This document shows positions 24,188 to 36,480 of a stretch of DNA of 64,000 bases, piece by piece. The position numbers were made by a program, and so were the translations under genes. Origin of the DNA: Amanita rubescens (lineage: Eukaryota > Basidiomycota > Agaricomycetes > Agaricales > Amanitaceae); contig WION01000008.1 of the NCBI GenBank assembly GCA_015039365.1, forward strand, positions 620,001 to 684,000. The letters run 5' to 3'. The notes under the pieces were generated by a model. That model did not search any database. It saw only the letters and a program-made list of their open reading frames with translations, and was not told the origin of the DNA. Each line of letters begins with the position of its first letter. Position 1 is the stretch's first letter.

Positions 24188-27100
24188 TATCCACGAAGAG
24201 GTGATTTCAAAGGAAGGTAAGTCTTCACTGCTTGAAAAGCGATAATTACAACGCTGTAAAAGGCCCAGATGCACGATACTGGTATAGTATGATTGTTAGC
24301 GGGTGTCAAAAGCGAGTAATAAATGACGTACAAAACAAAATTGGAAGCCAAAATACAATGAGCATTCGATCGTCTGGCGTTGTTACGAGTGAGCCTTCCA
24401 AGATGGACCTATAAGAACAACTTCACGTTTCTTTTTTAATTTCTGTGTTTGCTTTATGCTGGGAGCATAGGTGTATGCATTCACTTCTTGGTCTGTTAGT
24501 TGGACCCGCCTGTAGTCGAGGGGGCGTATTTCCGATGGCGTCGTTGGATGTGGTACATCCTGATCATCGACTTGGTTTGCCGTCGCCACGGAGCTGCTCG
24601 GTGATGCTTCAGGGGCGTTCTCTGTCCCAACACGAGGTGTATACTTGGGTGGCGGTATATTGTCCAGCTGAGTTTGCTCCTGCTGTTGGTTGGTAGTAGT
24701 AGCGGCAGCCATCGCAACCCACTTCTCCAACATTGCCCGCAGCTCCTGGGCAGTCCGGAGAGCGCCAGCGCTCATTCCTTTCTTGGCATCTTCATTCTGG
24801 TCTCTATTCTCACTGTTGTGACTTTGCAGGAAAGAGGGCCATCCAGGCATGGGGACAAATATCGGGAATACTATGGGTATCTGAGGTAAAGAATTCCAGG
24901 GCACACTGCGGAGATCGGGTAGCGGCAGCTGTGGAATATTGGAAATAATGCCTTGTGGTGCATAAAGTTGCGCGAGCGTACGCTGGAGAACCTCTCTCAG
25001 CCAGGCTGTCTGTTTTGCATCATTTGCATCGTCGCCCCCCTTCTCCCTGGGGATCTCGGGTGGACAACCCTGCGTCTCGTCTGATGCAGAGGGCATCATT
25101 GCATTCGACACACTCGGCGAATTGGTGTATGACAATTTTCCTGTATTGAGAGCAGCCCCTCTCTTTGAGCATCGCCTGGACAACCGTTTCATTGTGCGGC
25201 GCGGAACCTGTGATACAGCATCCTCTTCGCCGTCGCCCCACACTGCGTCCTCCTCCTCCGAGCAATGATCATCCACACTGTCTGCATATGCGGCTTTTAA
25301 AATATCGAGGACATTTGCCTGCGCAATCTCCGCTGCTGTCTTTCCCAGAGCATTAACGATTTCTCTATCGGCCCCTGCTTCCAGTAAAATCTGCGCACAG
25401 TTCACTGATCCAGAAAGAGCAGAGAAATGAAGCGCAGTATAACCACTCCGATCCCGTGCATCTAAATCAACGCCATGGTGGACCAAAAATCTGGTTAAAG
25501 ATTCAAGCCCGAGGAATGTGGCATAATGCAACAAAGTTTGACCAGTGGTAGCAGATGCGTGAGAAATGGCGACAGCCGTCTTCATGGGGTTCAACGCCAC
25601 CTTGTCCAGAGGTGTGTCCAAGAGCGCAAGAAAATTGACAATAAGAGTTTCAAAGTTTTCTGTATTCCGCCCTCTGTTCAGAAGCAAAGGAAGTATCTCA
25701 CGGGTGCTTGCGGGGCTCGTCGTGGCCAACTGCACCATGGAAGAATTGTCGGGGGTCTGGGAGGTGGTTTCTTCGCCAGCACTACCTACTATCCTCATAG
25801 CAACATCCTTCGCATCCTCGATCTTGCCAGTCATCTTAAGACCAACCACCTGAAGGGCCAGCTCCATCCTTCGAACGGTCAATTAACCTGATGACGGGTG
25901 GAAATGTACTAGATGTGACTTACAACGTTCGGTCGGACTCGTCAGAATAGGTAAACAAAGATGTGACCGCATTGGCCTGTTCCTCTTGATGCCTGTCGAT
26001 CCAGACAGCAACAACACCTGGCGCGTTCCTCGGTGGCAGAATGCAGACCAGCGTATTATCACTCCACCTTTGCGTGGAACTGGCGGGGACACCTCCGAAC
26101 ATGCAGTTGAGTTCTGCAGTTGCATGAAAATTTGCACCTAAAACTGTGACTTCGATGCCACCGTGAGTTGGGCCGGTATTCGGGATGAGGCGATGGATGG
26201 TAGGTGCATGGCTTGCCGTTGGTCGAGGCACCGCAGAGGAGTCGAAAAACATAAGTGGCATGGGATGGGGGTGTGGTATAACGAGATTGGGCTGATCGAC
26301 AGTCGGCGCTAACGGCAGAGCCGTCTGGGCAATTTCGGTCACACATATTCCTTGCTGTACGTGTCCAGTACAATCTGCAGGAAAAATACCAAGGTCTTGA
26401 TTGAGATTGGATGTGAGATGATCAGGGGAAGAAGAGCCCGAGGCGGCGGCGGAGCCAGCAAGAGATGCCAAAGCATCCGGAGTCAAAAATCGTGAAAGCG
26501 GGTTAGGTGGAGTAGGTGATCTTGTGCTGGGAAGCTGGGAATAGGGTGTCGAAGGAGAAGGTAGGCTAGACATACTTCCTTCTCTGGAAGGTCGAGCAGG
26601 CTTGGACACAGAATCATATGGTTTGGGGCGTCTCTTTCCCACACCTAGATCCTTCTTGGTACGTCTGCTGGAGGTGCGACTGTCTACTCCGGATACATTG
26701 TACGCTGATGAAGCTGGTTGGGGCCAATTTGTATCACCATTATAGTCGGAATTCCTGGAATGCAAGGCTGCTGTTTTGTGGTCGTCGGTAATCATGATAG
26801 GTTTCGTTTGACCAAAAGCCACGACGCGACCAGTATGATCTAGCATCTGCATATTGACAAGGAAGCCAACCTTCTCGCGATGATGACGGCAGTAGCAGGT
26901 TATCCGCAGCGGCAACACAATGGACCCAGTGGAGAAATCTAATACTTCGGCACAATTGAATTGAATGATACTGGTTGTATCTTCATGATGTTTGCTCCTT
27001 CCGGAAGGCCGCGAAGGGTCTTCATTGGAGTCAGAGTCGGAACGGGCAGGTCTGACACGAGCAGCAAGCTTCTTTGCAACCCGTTTGGCCTAGGAAAACA

Positions 27101-28091
27101 TAAGATATAGATTCATCGGACTTAAAGCGATGATAACCTCTCGTGTTTGACAACTTGTACAACTAAAAACCCGGTTATGCGGAGGGCTAGCACATGTGAC
27201 GGAAGCAGATAAGAATAACATGTCATGAGAGGCGGGGTCTAACCATAATTAGAGCAAGGAGATGGATCAAAAGAATATGCCCACCTATTTTGCCTTGTTT
27301 ACGTGTTCTGCGCTTCGTAGCAGTGCCGGGCGGAAGCTTGAGCCATTTCCAGGAACCTACACGGTCATATTTGTAGGGTTCAGTGAATGAGTTAGGCACC
27401 GCCAAGTCTACGGTAACTCTGACTTGGGTTTCCACCCTAGACTTGGCGCCATTTTCTGGTATACTGGGAAACATTAGCGGAAAACTACGTGACCTTGAGT
27501 ATAGGCATGAAATATAAGCTGCTTAATCACTAACTTTAAACATGACTCTTTGGGTAATTGCACTACTCTGTTATTCAACGAAGGCGGGTCAGGCTTCCTA
27601 GGTAAGGAAGCAGGCGGCGGTGCTGGTTTCGTTAATGTTATCGCTGAGCTGGATGATGGCACAGGAAGTGAACCCGAGGGAGAATCTGGATGTATTGGTT
27701 CAAGATGTGGCACATTCAAACGTGTTTGGGAAGCTTGCGGTTGTGGTGAGCTGATGTAGGATGAAGCTGTACCGGGAGAGGACGTGCTATGCAAGATTTG
27801 AGAATGCATGGGCTGTCGTGCACAAAGGACATACTCATGATACACGTGTGGTTCAATAAGATCATCAAGTCGAAGTACGTGCTCGTCGTCTAATTTGTTT
27901 TGCGTTAAAGTGAATAGAGATTCATCCCATGGTTGCTGAGCTTTGGAATTTTCAGACGCAACGACCCAGGAAGAAGTGTGCTCTGCGTCGCTCTGGACGG
28001 AAAAGGGTTCAATCGAGTCGGATACATCTGGCGTAAGTGGAGAGGGCGAACGCGATGCTGGCGCCGTCGCTGAAGAAGAGGAAGAAGACAT
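24188..28091 (-). CDS. MGA2: Mga2/Spt23-type ER membrane-bound transcription factor
   Basis: p120-type precursor that senses ER lipid saturation and is released by ubiquitin-dependent processing to activate fatty-acid desaturase genes. Order of domains: Ser-rich N-terminus; conserved block (ETQVRVTVDLAV ... YDRVGSWKWLKLPPGT); cysteine-bearing block PPHNRVFSCTSCQTRE with PLRITCYCRHHREKVGFLV; IPT/TIG domain (PTIHRLIPNTGPTHGGIEVT, GANFHATAELNCMFGG); ankyrin repeats (TGQTLLHYATFLGLESLTRF, SGYTALHFSALSGSVNCAQI); and a C-terminal membrane anchor (DDRMLIVFWLPILF, then CIWAFYSVVIIAFQAV). The C-terminal exons (to 24188) are inferred from two short introns. No frame break is seen over about 3.9 kb. Confidence 0.88.
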
Positions 28092-28176
28092 GCCGGAGAG
28101 AGCGCAAGGCGGGAAGTATTATTGGCTAGCAAGTTATCAAGATGCGTGAGAGTTCACACCGACTCCGACGAATCGT

Positions 28177-28183
28177 AAAAAAA
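28177..28183 (-). terminator. RNA polymerase III terminator (T7) after tRNA-Trp
   Basis: On the minus strand a run of seven T residues follows the tRNA 3' end by five bases. This is the standard Pol III termination signal and supports the tRNA being transcribed from the minus strand. Confidence 0.75.
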
Positions 28184-28187
28184 GGTC

Positions 28188-28269
28188 TGACCCCCACCCG
28201 GATTGAACGGATGACCTTGTGGATCCACCTAGACTGGAATCACACGCTCTCCCACTGAGCTAGGGGGTC
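28188..28269 (-). tRNA. tRNA-Trp (CCA) with a short intron
   Basis: Cloverleaf on the minus strand: acceptor GACCCCC pairs with GGGGGTC, discriminator A; D-arm GCTC-AGTGGGA-GAGC; anticodon stem TGTGA, loop TTCCAG; T-arm ATCCG-TTCAATC-CGGGT. The anticodon reads CCA (tryptophan). An intron of about 9-10 nt sits at the usual place after position 37. The 3' half of the anticodon stem reads ATCCACA where ATCACA would pair perfectly with TGTGA, so either one stem pair is mismatched or one extra C is present. It sits between the divergent MGA2 and Mmc1-like genes. Confidence 0.8.
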
Positions 28270-28351
28270 ATATTTGACTTGTCTTTTTCCAAAATTATCG
28301 ACTGCAGATCCGAAAGTGGAACGCGTCTTACTCCACTTTTACAGAGTTTCA

Positions 28352-30600
28352 ATGTCAACATGCCAGGGAGGGTGTCGCCTTGCCCGTAATGCCTTTGCAA
28401 CCTGTCCAACGCATGCAAGGACACTCAGATTATACAGTATGCCCCCAAGAATTGCCATTGTCAGAACCATGGCTACCTGCGCCAGCCAAATACTACCTAC
28501 TATGTTGAAGAAAACGAAGACCCTAGTATCGCAGGTATTACAGCCGAACAGCTCCGGAATACTGTCTACAGAGTCATCTGAATTCTGGGAGACCATTTTA
28601 TCGACTGCGTACGATGACTACCAGAGTCGAGAACGACCAGCTCGCCTTGTCGGTTAGCCATTATTTCTCTTTACTGACACCTGCCTCACCTTTCTATTAG
28701 TCGTTGGAGCTGATAGTTGGTCAAAATCTGAAAATCTGATTACTGCGCTTCTTTCAGAGCCGATTGCGTCAGACGAGATGTTGAACGATGCTATCCGCGA
28801 TCGTCTCCATAACCGTCTCAACCAAATGCCACTGAACATTTCGTGCGTCTGTCCGACATTTTATGACCAAATCTACCGAAACATATTATTCATAGCTATG
28901 GACAGAATGTAGCAAGCGAAGCAAACTCAATTCAACTCCCTTCGAGATACCTACAACAGTTTACAACCGCGGTCCAGATAACGGAGATTGCGCCGTCAGT
29001 TGAGCACAACATACAATCCATGAACGACGATGATTACATGTCCCTTTTTAAAGCCGATTTCCCTGTCATTGTCGTTAATCCGGTGACTATGCCTATTCGT
29101 GATCTGTTTGAACGCAGGTTGCCAAGACATACTATTATAGCGTTGACTACTACTCAGACTTCAAAAAAATTACATCCTTTATTAGCTTCAGCCTCTGCCA
29201 GCAGTCGCGCAATTCTCTACATTGACCCTACGAGAGCTGTTAAAGCGCTAGCAAACCTCGGTGCTAACATATCTTCACTTTCCGCCATCCAACGTTATCA
29301 AGACGATTATATAGGTTCTGGCGTATCGTCCATCACTGAAGTTCTTCGAGGCGCACTTGCCGAGCCTTCCAACGCCGATTTTCGGACCAATAGCATTCTA
29401 GCGCATTTACGTGGCGCTTTAGGGGCATGTCAAGATGTATTACGCTCCGAGGACGCAGATCTACGGAATGCGTTGGCAGATGTTGACTCTATGAGTACAC
29501 ACATTGAAAAGGTACAAAAATATGTTCTTAGCGACATATTTGGCCCTTCACACGTCGGCCACAGCCGCTGGGGAAATGTATGGCCACCTATCATGCGTCC
29601 CAGACCTGTTAAGGAAAAGGTTACCGAGAAGGTTGTTGCGGAAGCATTAATTCAGGCGCAAAAACAAATGACAACCGAAATGGATAATCTTACCTGGTGG
29701 CGGATGCTCTGGCGCGTCGATGAGATCAGCAATTTGGTCAATGTTGCGGTGGAACGAACGTGGTGTCCTGATCTTGAGAGAAAGGTGCTGATTTTTCTGG
29801 AATGTGAAATTTAGGTAACTAACAGTTTCCAAGCTTGTGATGCACGCAGGCCGCCTCGCTTCCACTCAAGACGACCTCGCAGCACAAACGTTTACAATGC
29901 TTGCAAAATACGATGCCAAGTCATGGTTCAATTCCGCCGTCTTATACAACTCGTTGCAGCAGAAAAGCACGTCACAATCCTATATCCTCTCCCCCAGTAC
30001 CCTCGTAGAACCTCTAGACAAGCGAAAGGCGCAGCTCGATGCTTTTCCAACAACACAGTTACACATAAGGGGGCAACGTGCAGCTGTGGGAATGGGGACA
30101 GGTGTAGTCGCCAGCACTAGCTTTGGATGGCTTGGATGGTTTGGATGGCTATCTGGAGCAGGCTTAAGTACCGGCACAGACAATGCTCTGCTCCATGCGC
30201 TTTCTTCCGTGATGAATATCGGCATTGAACCAAGCATAGCCATTGGTCTGGGTGTCTTTGGAGCCCTCGCGAGTGTAAGATGGTCAATTGGAGTATGGGA
30301 AAAAGCGAAAAGGCGCTGGTGGGAAGATTGGGTGAGGATATGCGATGGGCTGGAGCGGGACTTGAAGGTAACTGCCATTATCATATGTAGAAGCGCGTAT
30401 CTCATCTCAATCTTCAGACTACGACGGAAAACGTATTGAAGGAGAGGGTCACTGTCATTGCTCAGGAAGGAAGTGATGGGTTGCAGCAATTGGTTGAGCA
30501 GCAGAAGGCAGGGATTGCAAAATTTAACGACGACCTAGAGACGTTGCAGGTAGAGCTAGAAAACTTAGAACGACCATGCACAGAAAAGCGTGATAATTAG
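28352..30600 (+). CDS. Mmc1-like mitochondrial membrane protein
   Basis: The N-terminus (MSTCQGGCRLARNAFATC...RTLRLYS) looks like a mitochondrial presequence. A long soluble part follows (VGADSWSKSENLITALLSEP ... FPVIVVNPVTMPIRDLFERR ... SRAILYIDPTRAVKALA). A glycine/tryptophan-rich hydrophobic hairpin then appears (SFGWLGWFGWLSGAGLS; IEPSIAIGLGVFGALASVRW), then WEKAKRRWWEDWVRICDGLE and a C-terminal coiled coil. This matches my memory of the fungal Mmc1 family, whose C-terminal domain has dynamin-like features, but I am not certain. The join near 29833 uses an AAG acceptor to give ERK-LVMHAGRLAS. It is intact. An upstream ATG at 28274 is possible. Confidence 0.6.
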
Positions 30601-30680
30601 ATATAATCATATTTATATGATCCATGACAAAATCCGGGACACGCAGGCACCCAATATACAATCTTACAACTTGCACACAT

Positions 30681-31647
30681 TCACACATTCGTTACAGTGA
30701 TCTCTGGTACTCGCCCCCCATCACCGGCTTGCCGTGATTGAGTATAAGACTCAGCTTCGTCTTGATCACTATCATCACCAACCCCAAAAAGTTCTTCGCG
30801 CTCGTCCCATGGATCCGCAAGTTGTAACGACTTTTGTCCACGCTTATGACCTTGCAATGTGCTGTTCTTATGAGTTGGTAGCAGTTGGGTACCTCTATCG
30901 TCTTCGTCATCGGAGAAGGGAGTCGCCGTGTCCAGTGGACGATAGAGACGGGAGATCTGCAAGCAGTTGCCTGAGATATCAAGAAACGTAAATCGTGAAC
31001 GTACCTCGCGTCTATAACGGTAATAACGATCTATGTAGGAAGCAGCAAGGAGTCCGGCAGATGAGCCAAGTAAATTAGCCTATGGACTCGTTCGTAAATG
31101 AGAAAAGTCAGCATGATCAGCGGACCCTTACGAAGATGTTCTCAATGTCGAATTGTTTGTACTGGCACACGTAAGAGTCATTCAAACACGAAAAAATAAA
31201 CTTACGGGAAGCATGGATTGTAGGACTTCGCTGAGGATGCCGCCGCAAAAAAAGCATATGAAGATAGCCAGTATTGTGGCAAGATGGCGCCAAAACCAGA
31301 CTCGTCGTGCTTCTCTACATCAGTCGGTCAATGACCACGATAGTGTCAGGAGGTTTGGGCTCACTCTTCCACGTCAATAATAAAATAGAAGACTATCGTT
31401 GCAACAAGAAAGCAGATGAAATGCAGAACCTTGTCATTAATTGGGAGTGCTCTCGAGAAATTGGTAAACCCCAGGAGGGCGAGGATAGCCATGACAATGC
31501 ATGTGAATAATAGAAACCACTATGAATGACAATAAATTGGACGGCATAAGAAGGATATACGTTTTCGGATGATGCAAATTAAATGCTGACTGGTCGGAGA
31601 CGTATAGGTAGGTTATTCTTGGGGGATGGAAATCCATGAGATTTCAT
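30681..31647 (-). CDS. VanZ-like family membrane protein
   Basis: Small multi-pass protein with the fungal VanZ-like domain. Blocks in order: RLRP spliced to WFLLFTCIVMAILALLGFTN; LPINDKVLHFICFLVATIVF; then RRVWFWRHLATILAIFICFF with CGGILSEVLQSMLP; ANLLGSSAGLLAASYIDRYY; and an acidic tail (ATPFSDDEDDRGTQLL). The motif DKVLHF followed later by E and a last helix with GSSAG is the VanZ signature. At least five introns. The biochemical role in fungi is not established. The start at MKSHGFPSP is a choice; an in-frame ATG about 45 bp further upstream is also possible. Confidence 0.75.
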
Positions 31648-31830
31648 AATCGCCTTGGCGACTCGGCGAGGTAGCTTTCTGACGCTCATGTCGTTGGCGG
31701 CGAGCGGGCAAGGAGCCCCGAGTGCTTCGCTAGCGTCACAGTGGAATGAGTAGAGTGTGTTTACTGGCAATGGAGTTGCCAAATAACATCATATACTAAT
31801 TTGTCATAGTGAAAGTGAATTAGAACTTGG

Positions 31831-33031
31831 ATGGCACACTCGACGACGGCGACGTCCTCATACAGCCTCAGCAAATATTCCAGATCGTATCCGACTGGCG
31901 CACAGACATACGCGGACTGGCAGCATTTCACCAACCCAGAAATACGCCTCGTGCTTGACGTAGAGAGAAGTGTGAATTCCGAACTTCAAGGGGTCCGTCT
32001 ACGCATTCTATGGCACATGAAAGATTGCGACAGCCAGCAACCACAAGTCGTTTTTGCAAGTGTATATTCCGTTTGCAAAAAGGAGGCCCTAGAGTAACCA
32101 ACCAAAACGCAGGAAGACATTGATCTTTTATCTTTCTCCTTGGCCACGGACAACTCACAGAATAGACAACAACAGTTACCAATCAAAGCAGTCTACCGCG
32201 ATAATTTAGTTGGAATTCGGTACATGCATCCAAAGGAGTCCCTAAATGCGAGCCCTGTATGCCTACTGGCGGAGTCCTGATATGCGCATAACTAAGGCAT
32301 TCCACAGACTTTTAGGCGATTTCAAGTTACGTTTGCCTCAGCTATGATTGTTACAGAGTTCATCAACACAATATGCTCCGTCTGTCCTTGCAAATTCAAT
32401 CCTGCCGGTAATGCTAATCAGTGCATGGATCCACCACAAATCCCTTTCCAAACTCAACCCACCGCTTCAACTGTCGACCGTGCCATCTCCGCATCAACGT
32501 CTAGAACTTTTACTCCCGCAGGATCGTCACTTTCTTCGCCACAGGTCCCAAGCTCCTCTCAACAGGAGAGAGACTATGCTCAATTCACGTCGTCGCCGGT
32601 TGAACAAGTGCGTCCATATCATTCTCAAGAACTTGGTCGGGAGTCTAGAGCGCCCTGGACGCCAGCATATGGGAACCGCCCCGTTTCCGCCCCACAAGGC
32701 TCGGGACTATATTTCCCTGATTCTCAGTTATCTTCGCAAAACGTTGACGGCCATAGTTCGACCCATACTTCAGAAGAAAATGAATGTGACCCAAAGAACA
32801 CTGCTACGGGCACCCTTCTCTCGGCAGTCCAGGAAACTACACAGCTGTACGACCTCCCACCAGCTGTCCTAGAGCAGATAATTGGCAGGGTCGTACGTGA
32901 GGAAGGCTTCCCTAAATTGGTCAGAAATTTCTTGCTGTTAGTGTTTTTATTGTTCTATGGTTCTTTAGCTTGAATCGCTGGCCAAATTGTGGGGGGTGAA
33001 AAGCCTCGTCAATGTTCACATGCCAAAATGA
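31831..33031 (+). CDS. Rec114-like meiotic recombination protein (putative)
   Basis: The N-terminal part has YSLSKYSRSYPTG ... WQHFTNPEIRLVLDV and ILW, then KESLNASP spliced to TFRRFQVTFASAMIVTEFIN and TICSVCPC, a layout resembling the PH-like half of Rec114, a partner in Spo11 double-strand-break formation. A Ser/Pro-rich linker follows. The end is YDLPPAVLEQIIGRVVREEG, FPKL spliced to LESLAKLWGVKSLV, resembling the conserved Rec114 tail. An apparent in-frame TAA near 32094 is removed by a roughly 50-nt intron (SS-VFAS to EDIDLLSF). The assignment rests on motif memory only. Confidence 0.5.
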
Positions 33032-33101
33032 CACACTTCCGTTGCACCTCGAAGCTTAGAATTGCCGCTGATACAAATATAATTACCCATGTAACCATAA
33101 T

Positions 33102-36002
33102 TCACCGTGCCTGCGCAAGAAAGTCATCCTTATTCCAACCGTAATATCTCCTCAGTCGCGACGCTATCTCTTTGAGCTTGATCGGTTGAAGGGTAGGGTT
33201 GGGATGAGCTATCATTTGTCTTATTAGCTGCATTTCAAACAAAGAAACAATAAACCGACGCTTGTGAATACTAATAGGCTAGAGCAGAACGTCAGATAGA
33301 CTATGCATCAGACATTCAGGTGCTTACCCTGTCGCGTTTATCTGGGGGTACAAATCTTACGCTGGAACCAGCCGTTGCGGGATCGTAAGTAAACCCCATC
33401 TCTACCATAAGCTATCCAAGAAAAGACTAAGACTTGTCATCGATTAAATTGACAATGCTTACAGCGACAAAATGGTCCCATTTCATTGGCGCAAGGCCTT
33501 GTTTCTCGTCCTGCGAAGTTCTCAACAGCTGGTGCATGCAGCTTGTAGCCCTCTTGCTCAGCCTCGAGAACCAACTTTGCTTCGCTCTTCTTTGCTCCTC
33601 CTCGCCGGTATCCTTAACATTCCTTAGATGGAATTTTGCAAACATCCCCTTTTTGTCCTCCTTGTCACCATTTGAAAAGATAGATGCTTGGTCGGACCTG
33701 GACTTGACCTTACTTTTATGAATATCCAGTTGCTCTGCTTTGATGTAGGAGCGCGCAGACTGCGCAACGGTTGGTTCTACTGGAAGGGGAAGAGCATTGG
33801 AAAGTTGTTTCCCAGAATCCGACGTTTTGGTCGTCCTTGATGGAATAACCTGGGGCGACTCTGGCACTACGTTCAGGACATGAAGTGAAGAATGTTCAGG
33901 AACGGGTTTCTTTCTAGGTTTCCTCTTCTTTTTCTTCTTCTTCGGGGCCTGCGACGTTTCCCCTGTGCCTTCTTCATCCACCTCATCAACTGCATTCTGC
34001 TCTCTGTCTTCTATTCAAAAAGAAATTGAGATTGGTTCATATTACCCACCGATTGCCGTACCTGTTTTCTCGCGCTCTACCCTGAGCTTTGCATTCGATG
34101 AAAATAAGCGACCTGATACAGATAACTAAATAGAGGGACTCCAGGTACGGAACATCGCCTTACCTCCCAACGATCCAAGAAATTTAACGAATGGGTTATT
34201 TGCATCGCTAGCTTCCCAGGCCGGAGGATCTGAAGACTTCTCTAAACCATGCACGTTCTCCATCGCTACTCGTAACAATCCGCGGAATTCTTCGTCCTCA
34301 TCAGTGTCGTAACCAGACCCTTCGTAGTCGGATTCGTCACTTTCAGAAGATTCGGAGGAGACTCGTAAATCAGGCATTGATCCCTCTCTGCGGAGAGTCA
34401 ATGCCTTTTTCTCTTCCTTCGAGATCTCAGTCCCTGGATCGAACTCCCCGTTGGGGTCGTGGACATAAAGTGCGTGCCACTGAGGAACAATATCAAGTTC
34501 TCCTGACAAGGTCCACAACTCATCCATGCCTTTTCCCGCCACCATTCTATAATTCTGAGTTGTGTTAACAAGCCATATTGCAGTAATGCAAGAGTACTGA
34601 CAGAATTTATAAGCCTCCATATCTCGTCAAGAACAGACTGTTCCTTCGTGTTGTCCAATGGATAAATAAGGTCTTGCCAGTTGTCGTACATGTTCGATGC
34701 ATTGTCAGATTGATAATGAGCATCTAACCACCGCTCATATCTCTCTAGTTCCACCCGCGGAGTGTCTTTCCACCGTTTCTCGTTTGGCCCAAGTAATCCA
34801 GCCTCGAGAAGCGATTGTAATTCTACGGATGTCTGTTCAAGAGTGGATCAGGAGAGAAGCATGATTGTATAATAAACCCTACTGAGAAATCGCCTATGGC
34901 ATCCCAGAACACTTGAGGGAAACGCCTTGTTTCCTTAGGAGTCTCTTCAACGGCGTCGCGTAGTAAGGAAAATAAAATGTCCCTTGGGAATGACGGCCGA
35001 GGAAAGCATAATTCTACGATGATTGAATCCGTGAATGATAGGCAAGCTTCTCGCAACCCGTTCCAATCAAATTGCACATCCTGCTCGTCCGGCGCTGAGT
35101 CTTCCACCTTTCTAAAATACTGTGCGTAATGGGCTGGGTCACAAAAGTAACGTGAAAAGGGATGACGATACCAAAGCCGAACGTGACACTAACGCGTCGT
35201 TGTAGCCAATACGGAGGTCTGCGACTGGCTAAGATGGACAAGAATCCCGACCATATCGTACAGAGTAAGATAACGTTGCCTGAATTGATGATTATTCTTC
35301 AACTTGGTTTTTACATTGTCATCTGCTAAACCGCTGACGGCGAATTCTATTAGAGTATCACGAACAATCCGCCAACCGGCAGCAAGCATGTAGAGATTGT
35401 GTATCCTGTCGTTTTAGAAATAGAAAATAAGATTCATCCAACATCGGTTCGATTACATCTACTTGCCTGGTCGCAATGATAGATGCAATGTATGAGGGGT
35501 TTTGAAGTGCGCTAAGCTTTTGTTGCGGATCGAGAGGGGAGCGTGCATCAAGCTCCGCCTTTATGATGTCACAAAACAAAGCAGAATCCTTCAAGTTCGC
35601 GATATTATCCAGATAAGCTAACCATATGATCCAAACATCGAGGCCGTCCAATAAACATGTGATATCTTACCACCGTATTGAGAACTTGCAATGACTATAC
35701 ACTGCTCAAGCCGAAAAGGTGATAGTATGGCTCGTCGAGCAAGGTCCTCTGCAACGGTTATGAATCGCAGAAGCTGCAAAATATTGACTCTTCGTACCCG
35801 CAAGAAGATCAAGTTTTTCCTTTCCGGTGAGCTTCCTCCTTAGGGGGACCAGCTCACCAGTACCCATTGTGCCATACTTACCGTTCCTGAGACCAAGAGC
35901 GCGAGTAGTGGTCGGACGGTATAATGCCCTCTCTGTTGCGGTGGCAGTCTGTGAGAGATGAGGTCCAAGTTCTTTCGACGATGCTGAACGTCTAGGCGGC
36001 AT
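33102..36002 (-). CDS. Large conserved basidiomycete protein of unknown function
   Basis: A spliced minus-strand gene of about nine exons. It starts MPPRRSASSKELGP...ALGLRNGKYGTMGTGELVPL. The middle is helical (WIIWLAYLDNIANLKDSALF; AGWRIVRDTLIEFAVSGLAD; FTDSIIVELCFPRPSFPRDI; ERYERWLDAHYQSDNASNMY) and includes an acidic block (SSESSESDESDYEGSGYDTD). It ends with a lysine tract (KKKKKKRKPRKK) and a domain reading MKWDHFVALMVEMGFTYDPA, SSVRFVPPDKRD and LRRYYGWNKDDF, which resembles a short C-terminal module seen in many basidiomycete proteins. I do not recognise a function. The C-terminal module alone does not reveal activity. Confidence 0.6.
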
Positions 36003-36480
36003 GACGGCGAAAGATTCAGTACAATTGTCACTTCCATCTTGCCAAGGGACCATAAATAGAAACCTAGGGCTGTGTCGTCACGGAAACCTTGTTGTCCAAT
36101 CATTACTCAAGGGCTCCTCAGCAATGTTTTGAGCACACGTCGCTCCAAAATATCATAGACACGAAGTTGCATAAGGCATGAAAGCCATTTGAAGGGATGG
36201 TTTACCAGTAAGTACCATGACTACGATATCGCGGATGTAGTCAGGTTGTGTTCAGACTCCGACGACTGATCGGCGGCCCTGGCAGTGCCTCATTCATCGC
36301 AACTTGGCTTTGTTCTGCTTCGTTTTGTTTCCCGTTGAGCTGCGCTCACTTCGTTCCTTCCTTTCCGGCGTTCTCTCTTCATTTTCTCTCATTCAGCCGC
36401 TGCGCGCCTGAGATCTGAGCCGAGTCCCCAACTTTGAAGCACATTTCGTACCTTTTTGCTCAAGTTATATCGCTGGAACG
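36003..36480. promoter_or_regulatory. Intergenic region with CT-rich putative core promoter
   Basis: Shared upstream region of two divergent genes. A pyrimidine-rich stretch on the plus strand (about 36305-36400, many TTCGTTC/TTTCC/TCTCTC runs) lies 80-170 bp before the plus-strand start codon, as is common in fungal core promoters. No TATA box is obvious. Confidence 0.35.

Noticed and set aside
32060..32115. In-frame TAA in the Rec114-like gene
   Set aside because: A roughly 50-nt GT...CAG intron in phase 0 removes the stop and joins VFAS to EDIDLLSF.
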